Shown here one piece after another: positions 26,701 to 35,268 of a stretch of DNA of 64,000 bases (positions within the stretch are counted from its first letter, which is position 1; each line of letters starts with the position of its first letter). Position numbers and translations under genes: made by a program. A model generated the notes under the pieces. The model did no database searches and was not told the DNA's origin. It saw only the letters and a list, made by a program, of their open reading frames with translations. The DNA lies in NCBI GenBank assembly GCA_947561395.2, contig OX387194.1, positions 11,890,048 to 11,954,047 of the forward strand, given 5' to 3'. This stretch comes from Buxus sempervirens (lineage: Eukaryota; Streptophyta; Magnoliopsida; Buxales; Buxaceae).

Positions 26701-26929
26701 TGCATATATAATCATATATCACCAACTATATATAATCATATAGAGTGAGAACATTGAAATAAACGAACATGTACCTCACTGATCCAAGATCATCACTGAC
26801 GTCTTCATCAACACTCTCCACTTCTTGACCAGGAGATGTCTCGGACGAATTAGTTTCTAATTCAGCGTCAAGAAATGCCGCAAAGTCGTCACTGCTCGAA
26901 GAAACAGGAGAGTCCTCCGTTATGCTCAT
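4576..26929 (-). CDS. CPL4: RNA polymerase II CTD phosphatase-like protein, CPL4 type; C-terminus outside window
   Basis: FCP1-family phosphatase that removes phosphate from serines of the RNA polymerase II C-terminal repeats; it acts in the nucleus. Exons read from protein similarity and GT/AG sites, in transcript order: 26775-26929, 26478-26557, 25062-25156, 12732-12912, 10076-10365, 4706-4894, 4576-4614. They join without frame breaks into 343 codons. The protein starts with an acidic, serine-rich region, then a cysteine-containing segment ([13 protein letters not shown]), then the FCP1 domain with the DxDxT signature (LVLDLDHTL) and the later ILDDTE motif, then a linker ending DRDVRQ. Family members are about 100 residues longer with a BRCT domain; those exons were not found and should lie left of the window. 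Introns 3 and 5 (12.1 and 5.2 kb) are filled with transposons. Intact frame and splice sites suggest a functional gene. Confidence 0.87.
4706..4894 (-). CDS. CPL4: CPL4 exon 6
   Basis: Acceptor ATATAG and donor CTG|GTCAGT. Reads [20 protein letters not shown] then [20 protein letters not shown] and [20 protein letters not shown], as in CPL4 just after the phosphatase domain. A longer open frame overlaps this exon in another frame but has no family similarity. Confidence 0.92.
6306..6370. repeat. 33-bp tandem duplication
   Basis: AACCTAGTCTAAACTAGCAC occurs twice in a row, with a period of 33 bp, inside the NAC-bearing Harbinger element. The two copies are nearly identical. Confidence 0.85.
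6782..7080 (-). pseudogene. NAC-domain transcription factor fragment inside the Harbinger element
   Basis: The minus-strand frame reads [20 protein letters not shown], then [37 protein letters not shown] and ends KTVLCS-stop. These are subdomains C, D and the start of E of the NAC DNA-binding domain. An acceptor (GGAACAG|CACC) sits at 7081. The N-terminal part (the GFRFHPTDEEL region) was not found in the element, and the frame stops within subdomain E, so the copy cannot encode a normal NAC protein. The usual NAC intron near the YWKATG region is absent, which could mean capture of a processed sequence or a NAC subtype without that intron. Whether a truncated NAC-like protein is made is unknown. 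Confidence 0.82.
7112..8955. other. Harbinger element interior, no recognised coding sequence
   Basis: This lies between the NAC exon and the exon-like start. The only possible coding piece is on the minus strand around 8190-8280: an open stretch reading [20 protein letters not shown] followed by a donor-like GTATGT. I do not recognise the family. It could be another exon of the captured transcript. Confidence 0.35.
9041..9050 (-). promoter_or_regulatory. TATA box of a captured minus-strand promoter in the Harbinger element
   Basis: The minus strand reads TCTATAAATAGAGG, a canonical plant TATA context. About 30 bp downstream begins GC-richer, exon-like sequence ending in a good donor (ATCAAG|GTGAGG at 8956). 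This looks like the promoter and non-coding first exon of a captured gene pointing toward the NAC exon at 7080. Confidence 0.5.
9556..10075. other. CPL4 intron 5 remainder, nothing recognised
   Basis: AT-rich intron sequence between the Harbinger right end and exon 5. No domain, repeat or RNA gene was seen. Confidence 0.5.
10076..10365 (-). CDS. CPL4: CPL4 exon 5 (FCP1 domain core)
   Basis: Acceptor ATGGTAG|ATG keeps frame with exon 4 ([11 protein letters not shown]). It contains [40 protein letters not shown] and [16 protein letters not shown], all hallmarks of the FCP1 homology domain. Donor ATT|GTAAGT. Confidence 0.93.
10366..12731. other. CPL4 intron 4, nothing recognised
   Basis: A 2.4-kb interval between two well-supported exons. 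Short open frames on both strands lack known domains. There are no clear transposon ends. Confidence 0.55.
12732..12912 (-). CDS. CPL4: CPL4 exon 4 (phosphatase catalytic DxDxT)
   Basis: Acceptor TTGTGCAG and donor CAAG|GTATAA. It contains [18 protein letters not shown]; the two Asp of DLDHT are the nucleophile and acid/base of the FCP1/HAD superfamily. It continues [13 protein letters not shown], typical of CPL4. It lies 12.1 kb from exon 3, the interval that holds the nested LINE and Harbinger elements. Confidence 0.93.
12913..15300. other. CPL4 intron 3, distal part without genes
   Basis: AT-rich sequence with no recognised gene. Near 14548 a TCTATACCTAATATAAAAG string, preceded by A, resembles a Helitron 5' end, but no matching 3' end was found. 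From about 14550 to 15000 the base composition becomes less AT-rich (CCTACC and CTTC repeats), consistent with old transposon sequence. Confidence 0.4.
15859..16810 (+). pseudogene. LINE ORF2 endonuclease (EEP) domain
   Basis: Begins [20 protein letters not shown], the L1-like endonuclease start. The catalytic-region Gln of the usual QE motif is now a TAG stop (IIL-stop-ELKLEVV). Later motifs [42 protein letters not shown] and ASDHNPLML are the plant LINE endonuclease series, ending with the catalytic SDH. A second stop lies near 16218. Confidence 0.9.
17187..18437 (+). pseudogene. LINE ORF2 reverse transcriptase domain
   Basis: Pieces in order: [93 protein letters not shown] (catalytic ADD), LKVNLTKS and [16 protein letters not shown]. 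Frame changes near 17460 and 17720 and stops near 17254 and 18140 break the frame. The region ends at the Harbinger insertion point. Confidence 0.92.
18902..19508 (+). pseudogene. QCR9: Captured QCR9-like exons (cytochrome bc1 complex subunit 9)
   Basis: Exon at 18902-19021 begins [20 protein letters not shown] and continues [20 protein letters not shown], then donor CGG|GTAGGG. The second exon at 19461-19508 follows CTGCAG and reads [16 protein letters not shown] before GTAATA. This matches the small membrane subunit of mitochondrial complex III found in plants (about 70 residues). The final part (the KRYEDI region) is missing; LINE sequence follows instead. Intron retention shows capture from genomic DNA rather than from mRNA. 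The upstream 18740-18900 may be captured 5' UTR. Confidence 0.88.
19491..19650. repeat. ~80-bp tandem duplication covering the end of QCR9 exon 2
   Basis: GAGTATAACAATGTTGGGG at 19491 recurs as GAGTATAACGATGTTGGGG near 19570. Each is followed by the same intron start and by CTTATTTACGCACATTGAAC. The duplicated unit carries the WEYNNVG codons and the splice donor. Confidence 0.9.
19690..20687 (+). pseudogene. Fused LINE fragment: endonuclease end joined to RNase H, reverse transcriptase missing
   Basis: The first part reads [42 protein letters not shown] and LDHCTMYI, with the usual SDH changed to LDH, up to [11 protein letters not shown], which in intact LINEs leads into reverse transcriptase. 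At about 20345 it jumps to another frame reading [20 protein letters not shown] and [20 protein letters not shown], a plant RNase H domain of the RVT_3 kind. The whole reverse transcriptase is deleted. It is a different LINE from the host element. Confidence 0.85.
20760..20909 (+). pseudogene. Probable Harbinger transposase C-terminal tail remnant
   Basis: The frame ends [15 protein letters not shown] then [16 protein letters not shown], about 410 bp inside the right end. The element at 28290-30744 has a transposase ending EDENIDDEPDLDE at the homologous distance from the matching end. The shared IDDEP motif and position support a common origin, but the similarity is short. Confidence 0.5.
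21323..22374 (+). pseudogene. LINE ORF2 C-terminal part with zinc-binding (zf-RVT) domain
   Basis: Continues the interrupted [38 protein letters not shown], then [31 protein letters not shown] and [20 protein letters not shown], the Cys/His zinc-binding domain of plant LINE reverse transcriptases. Frameshifts occur near 21480, 21790 and 22160. Confidence 0.9.
22591..23745. other. CPL4 intron 3: old repeat sequence, no gene
   Basis: 22945-23115 is rich in CCCAAACC/GGGCTT motifs and ends CAAAACTTACAGCTCTAG, like the right end of the 32819-33482 repeat. 23440-23560 holds CCTAGG-rich sequence of unknown type. AATCATGCAAGGCCT is repeated at 23641 and 23729. No coding sequence was seen. Confidence 0.45.
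23747..23793. repeat. CCT/CT microsatellite
   Basis: Short CCCT repeats followed by a CT run, immediately before the LINE fragment. It may mark the 5' truncation point of that LINE. Confidence 0.9.
23796..24487 (+). mobile_element. Second 5'-truncated LINE, zf-RVT domain and 3' end
   Basis: One open frame reads [20 protein letters not shown], then [20 protein letters not shown] and [20 protein letters not shown]: zinc-binding domain and C-terminus of plant LINE ORF2. The tail is CTGATCAAAAAAAAA at 24473-24487. The protein is clearly related to 21880-22330, so both come from the same LINE subfamily, but this copy keeps the frame open and is probably younger. Confidence 0.88.
24488..25061. other. 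CPL4 intron 3, proximal end, nothing recognised
   Basis: AT-rich with CCCCCACC and AAAACC runs. No domain-bearing frame. Confidence 0.5.
25062..25156 (-). CDS. CPL4: CPL4 exon 3 (Cys-rich segment)
   Basis: Reads [19 protein letters not shown] and ends VAFGYIHQ at donor CAG|GTATTC. This matches the short cysteine-containing segment that precedes the phosphatase domain in plant CPL3/CPL4 proteins. The acceptor GGAAG|CT was chosen because it keeps the frame; the polypyrimidine tract is weak, so this boundary is the least certain. Confidence 0.8.
25842..26085 (-). mobile_element. Possible LINE 3' end, antisense
   Basis: Starts with a T run followed by GAGAAAGATAACAGAGG and GTATATATTAAATC, resembling the reverse complement of plant LINE 3' tails seen elsewhere in this window. 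No coding part and no verified target duplication. It lies in CPL4 intron 2. Confidence 0.35.
26478..26557 (-). CDS. CPL4: CPL4 exon 2
   Basis: Acceptor TTCCAG and donor AAG|GTGCTA. It begins by completing an Arg codon and reads [15 protein letters not shown], a basic then acidic stretch that could act as a nuclear localisation signal (inference). It ends one base into a codon. Confidence 0.82.
26775..26929 (-). CDS. CPL4: CPL4 exon 1 (start codon, acidic N-terminus)
   Basis: Starts [20 protein letters not shown] and continues with an acidic region rich in Asp, Glu and Ser, as in known CPL4 proteins. The donor is AG|GTACAT and the exon ends two bases into a codon. The start is the only in-frame Met and is followed directly by conserved residues. 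Confidence 0.88.
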
Positions 26930-27655
26930 ATTTCCAGAATCATCACTGCGATATTAAAAACCCATCCATCAGAACAATTACGCCCAGAAAAAAAAAACCA
27001 ATCATATCTACTGCTTAATATATATATATACAAAAAATCAATTGGGGAACCACAAAAAAGTATCCAAACTAATATATCAAATATTCAGAACAAAATAAAT
27101 GAATAATATATATATATATATATAAGTTTCTAGGGTTTTGGCAGATTTTTCTTATGAGACAAGGAAAAGCACTTATTTCATGGAATTGTGACGTCCCAAG
27201 TACTTGAAATTGGGGAACTGAGAAGAGTTAAAGTACCATTTCTCCAAATCAAGCAGTTTATAAAAAGAAGACACTGGGTTGCGGCTATTCCCTTATTTCC
27301 TTCCCACCAGACTACCAGAGGGAAGAAGATGAAGAAGAAGAAGAAACGAAACGAAAAGAAGAAAGGTATAAAGAAATCAGAAACGGGTTAAACGAGACGA
27401 AAAGAAGAAAGGTACAAAGAAATCAGAAATGGGTTCCCTCCAAGGTCCTAACTCCTAATGGATTTTCCCACGTGGCAGGAAAGGCACCTGCTACCTCCTT
27501 TGCCGGTCCTCAAAATTTTGTCTTTGAATTTATCGGCTCCGTATTGTCTGCACCGAGCTCCCTGCGCCGGTAAGCATTCAACTCGTTCCAGATTCAACAC
27601 AGAGGAAGATGAAAGACCGAGTCGCTCCAGATTCATCGGCAGTCCATCAAGGAAG
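26930..27655. other. Region between divergent CPL4 and the DUS2-like copy
   Basis: It should contain the CPL4 promoter and 5' UTR (minus strand). TA microsatellites lie at about 27019 and 27105. At about 27350-27437 a purine-rich segment is duplicated (GAAAAGAAGAAAGGTA...AATCAGAAA, twice, period about 49 bp). No coding sequence was recognised. Confidence 0.5.
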
Positions 27656-28084
27656 ATGAACTACGAGAACAAACTCGTTATTGCTCACATGGAGTGAGTG
27701 CAAACACTACAATCAAGATTTTCTTATCCCCTTTTTTCTAGATGAAAAACCATCCAGATTACTATCTGTAAATAAGGTTGCAGACATTATTTACGGAGAA
27801 GAGATTATTGATTATAGTTTGCTAAAATTTGAACATTGGATGAACGAATCTAATGGTTCTATTGATTTTATGCAGAAAGGAAAAGAAATTTTCTCCCGTA
27901 ACTTTGTCACAAGGAAAGGAATCGGGTAGTATTTCATATGAGTACCTGTGATGCGGCGAGGGCTCTTTCTGCAGCTCGAATAGTCTGTGAATATTTGGCG
28001 GCAGTTGACATCAATTTGGGGTGCCCGAAGTCATACTTCATTGGTGGTGGCGTCGGTGCTGCATTGTTGACATCAAAACCCTAA
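27656..28084 (+). pseudogene. DUS2-like tRNA-dihydrouridine synthase, truncated and broken
   Basis: Starts MNYENKLVIAHM, like the MDYxNKLVLAPM start of plant DUS2-type proteins, which reduce uridine to dihydrouridine in the tRNA D-loop. Further matches: ADIIYGEEIIDYSLLKFEH, then after a stop and frame change near 27928, VVFHMSTCDAARAL, AAVDINLGCPKSYFIGGGVG and AALLTSKP-stop. The GCPK motif with its Cys is kept. A GT...AG pair of only about 48 bp lies after the first segment, too short for a normal plant intron. Only about the first third of the family length is present; the catalytic barrel is lost. Divergent to CPL4. Confidence 0.85.
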
Positions 28085-28289
28085 CGTATCAGAAATTTGA
28101 CAAGGAAGATGGCTGAAGAGTATAAGTTCTTGCTAAGAGATTCCAGCTCTCACCCTGCTCAGAGCTTCTCTACCTCCTCTTCCCTCGTCTTGGTGTTTGA
28201 TTTGCCGATAAACTAGAATGGGAGTTTTCCGACTGCACAGAGAGATGCGGAAAGCTCATTTTGAGTAGGTTCCAAAAGAAAATTATTAA

Positions 28290-30744
28290 TGACTCGTTTG
28301 GCGTTCATTCCAGATTCATAATTCATTCCGAGAACGAGTTCCTAAAACTCATTTTGCGAATCAATTTTTGTAGCTTTCTAATTCCGTTTGGTTAACACAT
28401 AGCAAAATGAATTTTTACCCAGAAAATTGTTTGGTTAACAAGTAATGAAATAAGTTATATTTTTCCCTTATTTTTTTTCCATGAATAATTATAATAAAAT
28501 TGGTAGATCCTTGAAAGATAAAACTTAAAACACCTAAGAAATGACAAAAACTTCAAACCGTCTTATAAATATTTTTGGATACAAATAATTCAAATATATA
28601 ACACCTAAAAACAATGTTTTCAATTGCAATATGACCTTTATACGAGTTTAATACACCTAAAAAATGAATTCCAAAAACTGAATAATTCTTGAAATAAACA
28701 TATAATAGGCACATCCATCCTCCTCGTTCTTTGTTCTTGCACTACTCATCTAGATCTGGTTCATCATCAATGTTCTCATCTTCAATGATTAAATCTTCTT
28801 CTTCATATTGATTAAATAACTCATCTCTCAATGTTTCTTGTCTAAGGAAGTTATGCACTGCACACGCAGCAACAAAAATATTTATTTGTGTTGGTAATGA
28901 GTATGGAGGTATTCTCTTAAGAATAGGAAAGTGTGTCTTCAACACACCAAAGCATCACTCAATTACATTCCTCAATGAAGAATGAACATGATTAAATAAC
29001 TCTTTCACTCCACTTGGTGAACTACCTCGTCTATAATCAGGTAGATGATAGTGTACTCCTCGATACGATGCTAGAAAACCCGACTATAATGCAAAGTTGA
29101 TAAAAATCTTTTTCAAATCATCCGACCAAAAGGCTTTATTTTTCGCCTTTGACGCTTGTTGAGTTTTCATGAATCACTGAAACATAAAAGTAATAGCAAA
29201 AGATGCTAAGTTAAAGCTATATATTACAGAAATCTCAATATTATATTGTATTGAAATCCTCAATACGTGTATATAGTTTTCACGTCAAAATATACCATTC
29301 AAGGCAAGCTAAACACTCCAAATCCATCAACAACATTCGTATTCACAATACAAACACTGAATCTCTAAGGCAAACAACATTGGTGTCACAATACAACATG
29401 GCTATTCAAGAGGATTATATGGAGATCTATTGTCTTCTAGTTTTACTGCCCAACCTAAAACATCATAGCATAGAATGTTCTGAAATTTTTTTGTGCAAAT
29501 TATTATCTGTTAGTGTCTAGCCAATGTTTACTTGACGTGGCTTGGATTCCTAAAAAGTGTGAAGGAATCCAGTTTTACCAGCCGGATTGTTGAGATCCAT
29601 TTTTTCTTTCCAGGAACAATAAATGAAGCTATTCAATAGCCTAATGCTTCAGAAGCAATACGCATCCCATCCATATGAACTCAAATTAAAAATCTTTCCC
29701 TACAAATAAACACTGTCAAACTGGATGGCACAAAGTATTCCTCTAGGCATCAATATAACAAAATTTTTCAGTGGGGCAAGGTAAAACAAAAGTGGTAAAC
29801 ATATACTTCAATTCTATTTTCATGGCTATCACACTCATCAAACAGAGATAAGAGAGTAGTTCACTATAAAAATGCTAACTTGAGCAATAAATGAAAGAGC
29901 ACACATCCTTAAGAATCAAAACCCCACAAAAGTCCTCCTACTGACTAAAAGACAAGAAGTGCTTATCATCCAAAATAGTTTTATTCTTATCTTCTTGAAC
30001 GCTTCAATAAACTAGTAGGAGGTTGATCTTTCAAAGGATAAGAAAGGAACCCTAAACTGAGCAACGAGTTCATTTTTAACAGGAATGAATATTTTAACAA
30101 GTTCCAAAATAAGGTTTCCCTGGTTAACAAAATGATATCAAATATATTTCCCCACTCTAGTAATGAATCGTTGATCACCTCCCAATGCTTTTTACAATAA
30201 CGACAGTAAGAAGCAAAACAGAGAGAGAGAGAGACAATAGTGGCAGATTTTAGCATCCAACTAATAGCAATAGCATCAACATTCCATTAATCCCTAATAG
30301 CCACACGAAAATTCAAGCAATGTACTGGAAATAAGCCCTAGAAAATGAAGTAGATGAAAGCAAAAGAAGAAAAGATTTCTCGATCACCTCTAGCCACGAT
30401 AAGAACGGTCGTCAAATCTCTTTGATTTCAGCGTGTAGCAACGGAGGCAATGGAGGCTTGCATCTGCGTTTAAACTTGAAAACGAAGGATTGAAGAGGAA
30501 GGCTTTGTTGGTTCGTTGAAGAGAAAGGCTAGATTACTTAATTTACATTTTATGCCATTGTTTGAAAGTTAACTCATTTTACAAGTTTGCCACCGCAAAA
30601 AGGCTCAAAACTCGTTCTTAAAATTTGGGAACGGGGTCAAGGCCGATTTTAGAAAAAGTTTTTCTCATTCTCGTTTTGGGAGAATGAGTTTTGGCACACA
30701 TACCAGGTTGAAATGAGTTCCCAAAATGAAAGCCAAATGAGGCC
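28290..30744 (-). mobile_element. PIF/Harbinger element (2.5 kb) with transposase remnant
   Basis: The left end TGACTCGTTTGGCGTTCATT and the reverse complement of the right end GGCCTCATTTGGCTTTCATT form imperfect inverted repeats, flanked by TAA on both sides (28287-28289 and 30745-30747). About 150 bp at each end closely resemble the ends of the element at 18438-21322, inverted. A decayed transposase lies on the minus strand near the left end. The rest (29200-30700) has no recognised gene. Confidence 0.82.
28742..29076 (-). pseudogene. PIF/Harbinger transposase (DDE_Tnp_4) C-terminal remnant
   Basis: The minus strand reads SGFLASYRGVHYHLPDYRRG, then KELFNHVHSSLRNVIE, a stop where the family has Arg, CFGVLKTHFPILKRIPPYS, AACAVHNFLR and a tail EDENIDDEPDLDE. 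These are the C-terminal motifs of PIF/Harbinger transposases (RNxIERxFGxLK, HNFxR). The in-frame TGA and loss of the upstream catalytic region mean it is inactive. It identifies the superfamily of this element and its relative at 18438-21322. Confidence 0.92.
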
Positions 30745-32480
30745 TAACCGTAAACCCAAAATAAAATTTTCCGTCTTTCGCGGAGTTGTGATTTGGTTTG
30801 GTCCATGTTTACGTCAACCCAAAACCAAACCAAGTTCTTAACTGTAAACCTAAAATCGAATCGAACCGAACCAAAATAAATCGACAACTGACATCTCCAA
30901 CCCAAAAATCAAAGCAAAATTAAATTCAAAATCCAATAACCAAAGCAACCCAACTCAAGTTTAAAATTTGGTTCGAGGTTGAAAAATCAGAGTTTAGACT
31001 CCAAATACACTTAGAGGGGGGTGAATAGGTGTAATACAGCAGAATAAAAAAGTTATATTAATTAAGGACTTGTCTTTAATTAATAGGCATGAACAAGTTC
31101 TTAAAGTAATTCTAGATAATTAAATAAGCAATAAAAAAATCAACAAACCACCCAAATTGCAAGTAAATAATTAAAGCAATAAAAAAGATAAGCAATTGGT
31201 GATGAAGGGAAAACTCTATGAGAACTCTCACTAGAAAAACCCCTCTGAACTATGCAGGAGCCACCTAAAGACCCATTATGAGAAAAAGGCTTACAGAGTG
31301 GTTCAAACAACTCAACAAATCTTGCAAGACTCTGAAACTCACTAACTTGTCAAGCTCGTGAAGAATTCTTCAGATTTGCAACCCACAGCACTCCAGAACT
31401 CCGAAGATCTCCTCACATGATCACGCCAAACGACCACGTCAGGTACTATGGGAACTCCCACGTTCAACTCTTCCCAACCCGGAACTCCAGGGCTTTGAAC
31501 AGGGAAGAATAGAAGAAAAAGATGGCTCAAAGAGAGAAAATAATAATGGAGATTTTCTTTGAAAGAATAAGACGTCTAGGGTTTCTAAAATATCTCCAAT
31601 ATCCTTTAGGAATGCCTACTAGTCCTATTTATAGGTTTCCAAGATGTAAAGTTAAAGTAGGAAACAAATTAGCATTTTTCAGAATTTTAAACAGAATTTC
31701 CGTATTGAATGCTCAAGCACCACATCTAACGCTGGTCTCACATTCAACGGCTAAACCTGCTTCTTCCCTTCTGGGTCGAACGCAAGTCTAATGCTAAGCT
31801 TTAAAACTTGACCGCTCGAACGCCGACTCTAACTCTCTCCAACGCCACTTTCGGGTTTATCTAAATTAACACTCACAGTGCACCGTTCGACAGTGTGAGA
31901 TAGTCCACTCGAACACTCCACTTTTTCATCAATAAATGTTCAAACACTGAATCAAACCGTCTCCCAACGCTAGTTTCAGGTTTGTCTACAATTCTGCAAA
32001 TAAAGGTGCGCTCGAATGCTCCCTCAAACGTTCTCTCACGTTGAGCATAAAACCTTCAATTTTGACTCGATTTCAACATCGTTTGAACCATGACCTCTTG
32101 GACTCAATCTAAACATTCTAAACACACTTTTTGGCACAGAATTAAGCAAACTTAAGACTCTAAACCTAACAAAGGTCAGTCAATTTAGCATACATTAAAC
32201 AAGTTATCTGACCTTTATAGGCTATAAGGCTTAAATAGTATCAATGTGGTTCAATTTACTAAAATATATATATTTGCAAGTTGAGTGTTTTATCAATTCA
32301 ATTCCAATCAAGACATAAATCCAAAATCGAATTGACTTAGTTCAAGTTAAATATTTTGGAACCAACACCAAACCATATGCATTGAAACCCAACCCAAACT
32401 AAATCAAAATCAGTTTGAGTTTTGTGTGTGTGTGTGAAGGTAAGTGTATTGTATTCACAAGAAAAATCAGTTTGAGTTAG
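30745..32480. other. Intergenic, repeat-derived, no gene
   Basis: 30760-30960 is rich in AACCAAA/AACCGAA motifs. 31000-32200 begins CACTTAGAGGGGGGTGAAT and contains several CGAACGCC/CTCGAACG motifs, which looks like part of a dispersed element whose class I cannot assign. The open frames here have no known domain. Confidence 0.4.
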
Positions 32481-32482
32481 TC

Positions 32483-32535
32483 AGGCCTTGTTTGGAATTC
32501 ATTCTGGATTGGACGAATGAGTTCCATGAATTTGC
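32483..32535. mobile_element. Isolated end of a Harbinger element, same family
   Basis: GGCCTTGTTTGGAATTCATT followed by CTGGATTGGACGAATGAG matches the outer 45 bp of the elements at 18438 and 28290. No partner end was found downstream, so this is a truncated copy. Confidence 0.55.
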
Positions 32536-32818
32536 AGAAGTTGAAGAAAGGTAAGGTTTGATGATTGACGAAGAATGATTGATACATAAAGAACTTATAA
32601 ATATTACAATTTGTCTTTATTTTGACTTAAAAGAAGTTTTCATAAATGACAAGTTTGTCATTGACAAACACAATAGTGCTTGCTTCATTTTGTATTTTTG
32701 GTTGGAGCAACCATTTGCTCTATTATTTTTCTAGCTTCTGGCATTTTTTTCTCAACCATTGTTTACAATGAGTTCCTTCTATGTTTAGCAAATAGTAATC
32801 TTAACATGCTATAAATAT

Positions 32819-33482
32819 TAGAGCTATAAGTAGGGCAAGTTGGGCTCAGTTTTGATGAGTTTGGTCTCAGCCCAATCTAAAATCAATTGGCCTAAACTCA
32901 CCTTGGCTTGCCCTAAACCCAAACTGCTAGAACCCAAACCCAACACTAAAATGATTTTTCAAGTTCGTGGGGGTTCAGGCTAGCCACGGGTCTCTAATAG
33001 CAAAGGCAACAAATCTATGACATTTTTAGTATAGGAAAGTAAAAAATTTGAGTTTTTAAATTAAAACATTTCTAAGATTTATGACCAAATTATAAGACAA
33101 CACATCCAACGTCATGAAAGAAATACTACTGAAAGTGTGGTTCTTTGCCAATCCCAAGTCATTGTCTGCACAAAGGTCAACATTATCAACTTTCCTTGAT
33201 CTCGAAGAAGTTATAGGTTTAGAGCTTTATAATTTTATATAACCTGGTCTATGGAAGAATTGGTTGAAAGAATAGAGAGAAAGGGTTTGGTTTTTGAAAG
33301 AACTTAGGAAGAAGATGGAATTTGCAATAAGTCATTTAACCTAGAGTTTTATAGTTCGGGCTTTTTGAGCTGTAAAGTACGAACCCAAGCCTAACCCGAA
33401 CTCAAGTTCGGGCCTAAAATCAAGCCCAACTAAAAGCCAAACCTAAAATAAAACCTTAGATCAGACAAAACTTACAGCTGTA
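32819..33482. repeat. Possible hAT-like non-autonomous element
   Basis: The left end TAGAGCTATAAGTAGGGC and the reverse complement of the right end TACAGCTGTAAGTTTTG are similar. The interior is rich in GGGCT and CCCAACC motifs. A second right end of the same type occurs at about 23115. No exact 8-bp target duplication was seen. Confidence 0.35.
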
Positions 33483-33574
33483 GATATAATATCTCCAGAA
33501 AAAAGATGGGCTTGAAGATGACACAAGTAAAGCCAATTATACTACTAGTATTGTGATGTCATGTGATGTGATCA

Positions 33575-34700
33575 TCTATACTATTAGTAAAGCCAACTCT
33601 AGGGAATATTCCCCAAATTTTTGCCCTTCCTTTCCTTCCTAGGATTGTCCTCCACAACCAGAAGAATCCCAAATAGTAACCAACACCCCGTTACCCTTCG
33701 CACTTTCAAATTTAAGCCCGTTACTTTCTCCCATCCAGAATTACTCCTCTTCCATCCATCCTCAAAACGAGGGCATTTGCTGCTGCCATTGTAAAGTAAA
33801 AAGCTTCAACCTTATCTTTGCTAGGTGCCTCTCCGCTATCAATTAGAAGGAGATTTACTTGCTACTGTTTATGCAACTTGGAAAGCATTCTTAACTGATA
33901 TATGCAACAAAGATTGCTGTTGCTTCTCTATTCATTATCAGGCTTGTTGAATCTCTCTCTCTCTCTATCTTTTTCCATTGTGTTAGGCGGGAACTCTTCA
34001 TTTTGTGATTATTTTTATTCATAAGGTTTTGATATGTAAATCATATTGATAATTTCATTTTAGATTGCTAATTAAATATCATATTCCTAATCACGTTCTA
34101 GAAATACCATATTAGATATATATATTTTGACGTTTTAGATTCCTAATTAAAGATATATCATATGTTCATATCTTTATCTTTACCTTAAAATATATTTTTA
34201 TTGTAACATATGTCATAATATTCTATAAGGAACCCAAAAGGGCTATTGAAGAAAGGCTGTAGAGGAGAGAGAAGCAGGAAAATATATAATATATCATAAT
34301 ATTCTAATTAAAGATATATAATATATGAGAATATTCTATATGGAACCAAAAAGGGCTATTGAAATATTTCTTTTTTTTTTAAATAATTTAAAATAATCAC
34401 TACAATGAGAAATAGAATTAATAGGGAGTGACTTGAGATTCTTTTAAACCCTATTATAAATTATTTTATGCTTTTGCATAATTTTTTAATAAAAGAATCT
34501 CAACGTTCTATGCTTTTGCATAATTTTTTTTTCTATTTTTCTCACGTGTTTAAACCCTATTATAAATTATTTAATAATGGCCGTAAACAGATTGTAACGC
34601 GTGTGCGTAAATATATAGGGAATATGAGAGTATTTAAAATTGTAGGGTAGTTTTCGAAAGGCTATGGGGGTCAATAAAATTGGCCAGCTAAGACCTTTTG
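33575..34700. other. AT-rich intergenic stretch with a possible Helitron 5' end
   Basis: TCTATACTATTAGTAAAG at 33575, preceded by A, resembles plant Helitron 5' ends, but no matching 3' end was identified. A repeated ATATATCATAATATTCTA segment lies near 34220-34330 and a repeated TATGCTTTTGCATAATTTTT at 34469 and 34510. No coding sequence was seen. Confidence 0.35.
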
Positions 34701-35268
34701 ACTATGCTTTAAAATAGTACAAAGGTATTAAATTAAAAATGTATTTAATAATAAAAAGATTATATATAAAATAAGTATGATTAACAGTGGGGGAAACGTA
34801 TTAAGTGAAAGGGTGCACGTGCAATACTGCACGTAAAGGGAGGCGGTTTTGCAATTGCCGGTTTTGAATGAAGAGGCATATTTTTTTTTATTGTAGTAAT
34901 GAAACCCGGAAGTCACACACGTCTATTGAATGGCTCGAATTTAAATAATACAATAAGCATATGTTATGAGTGAGGTACTAAATTTTTATAGCAGTACAAT
35001 GGCTACCACTTTTTTTTTTTTCCTTTTGCTGAAGTAGTACTTTTGTTAAAGCAAGGTTACAAATATGAACAGGTAACAATTTTTAGCTCGGCCTTGTTTA
35101 AATTGGGCTTAGGCTCGATTTTTAGCCTCATCGGACTAGCCCAATGAACATTGTCCACATGTTATGCTAAATGATCGATTATATTATGAGTCCAAACGTC
35201 CACTGTCCTCTGTCTTCTCAAATATATTATAACTGCAAACGTTCACCCTCCTCTGTCTTTTATGTATA

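Noticed and set aside
28098-28217. Short open frame starting MAEEYKFLL after the DUS2-like copy
   Set aside because: About 40 codons, no recognised similarity, and no support for being a separate gene.
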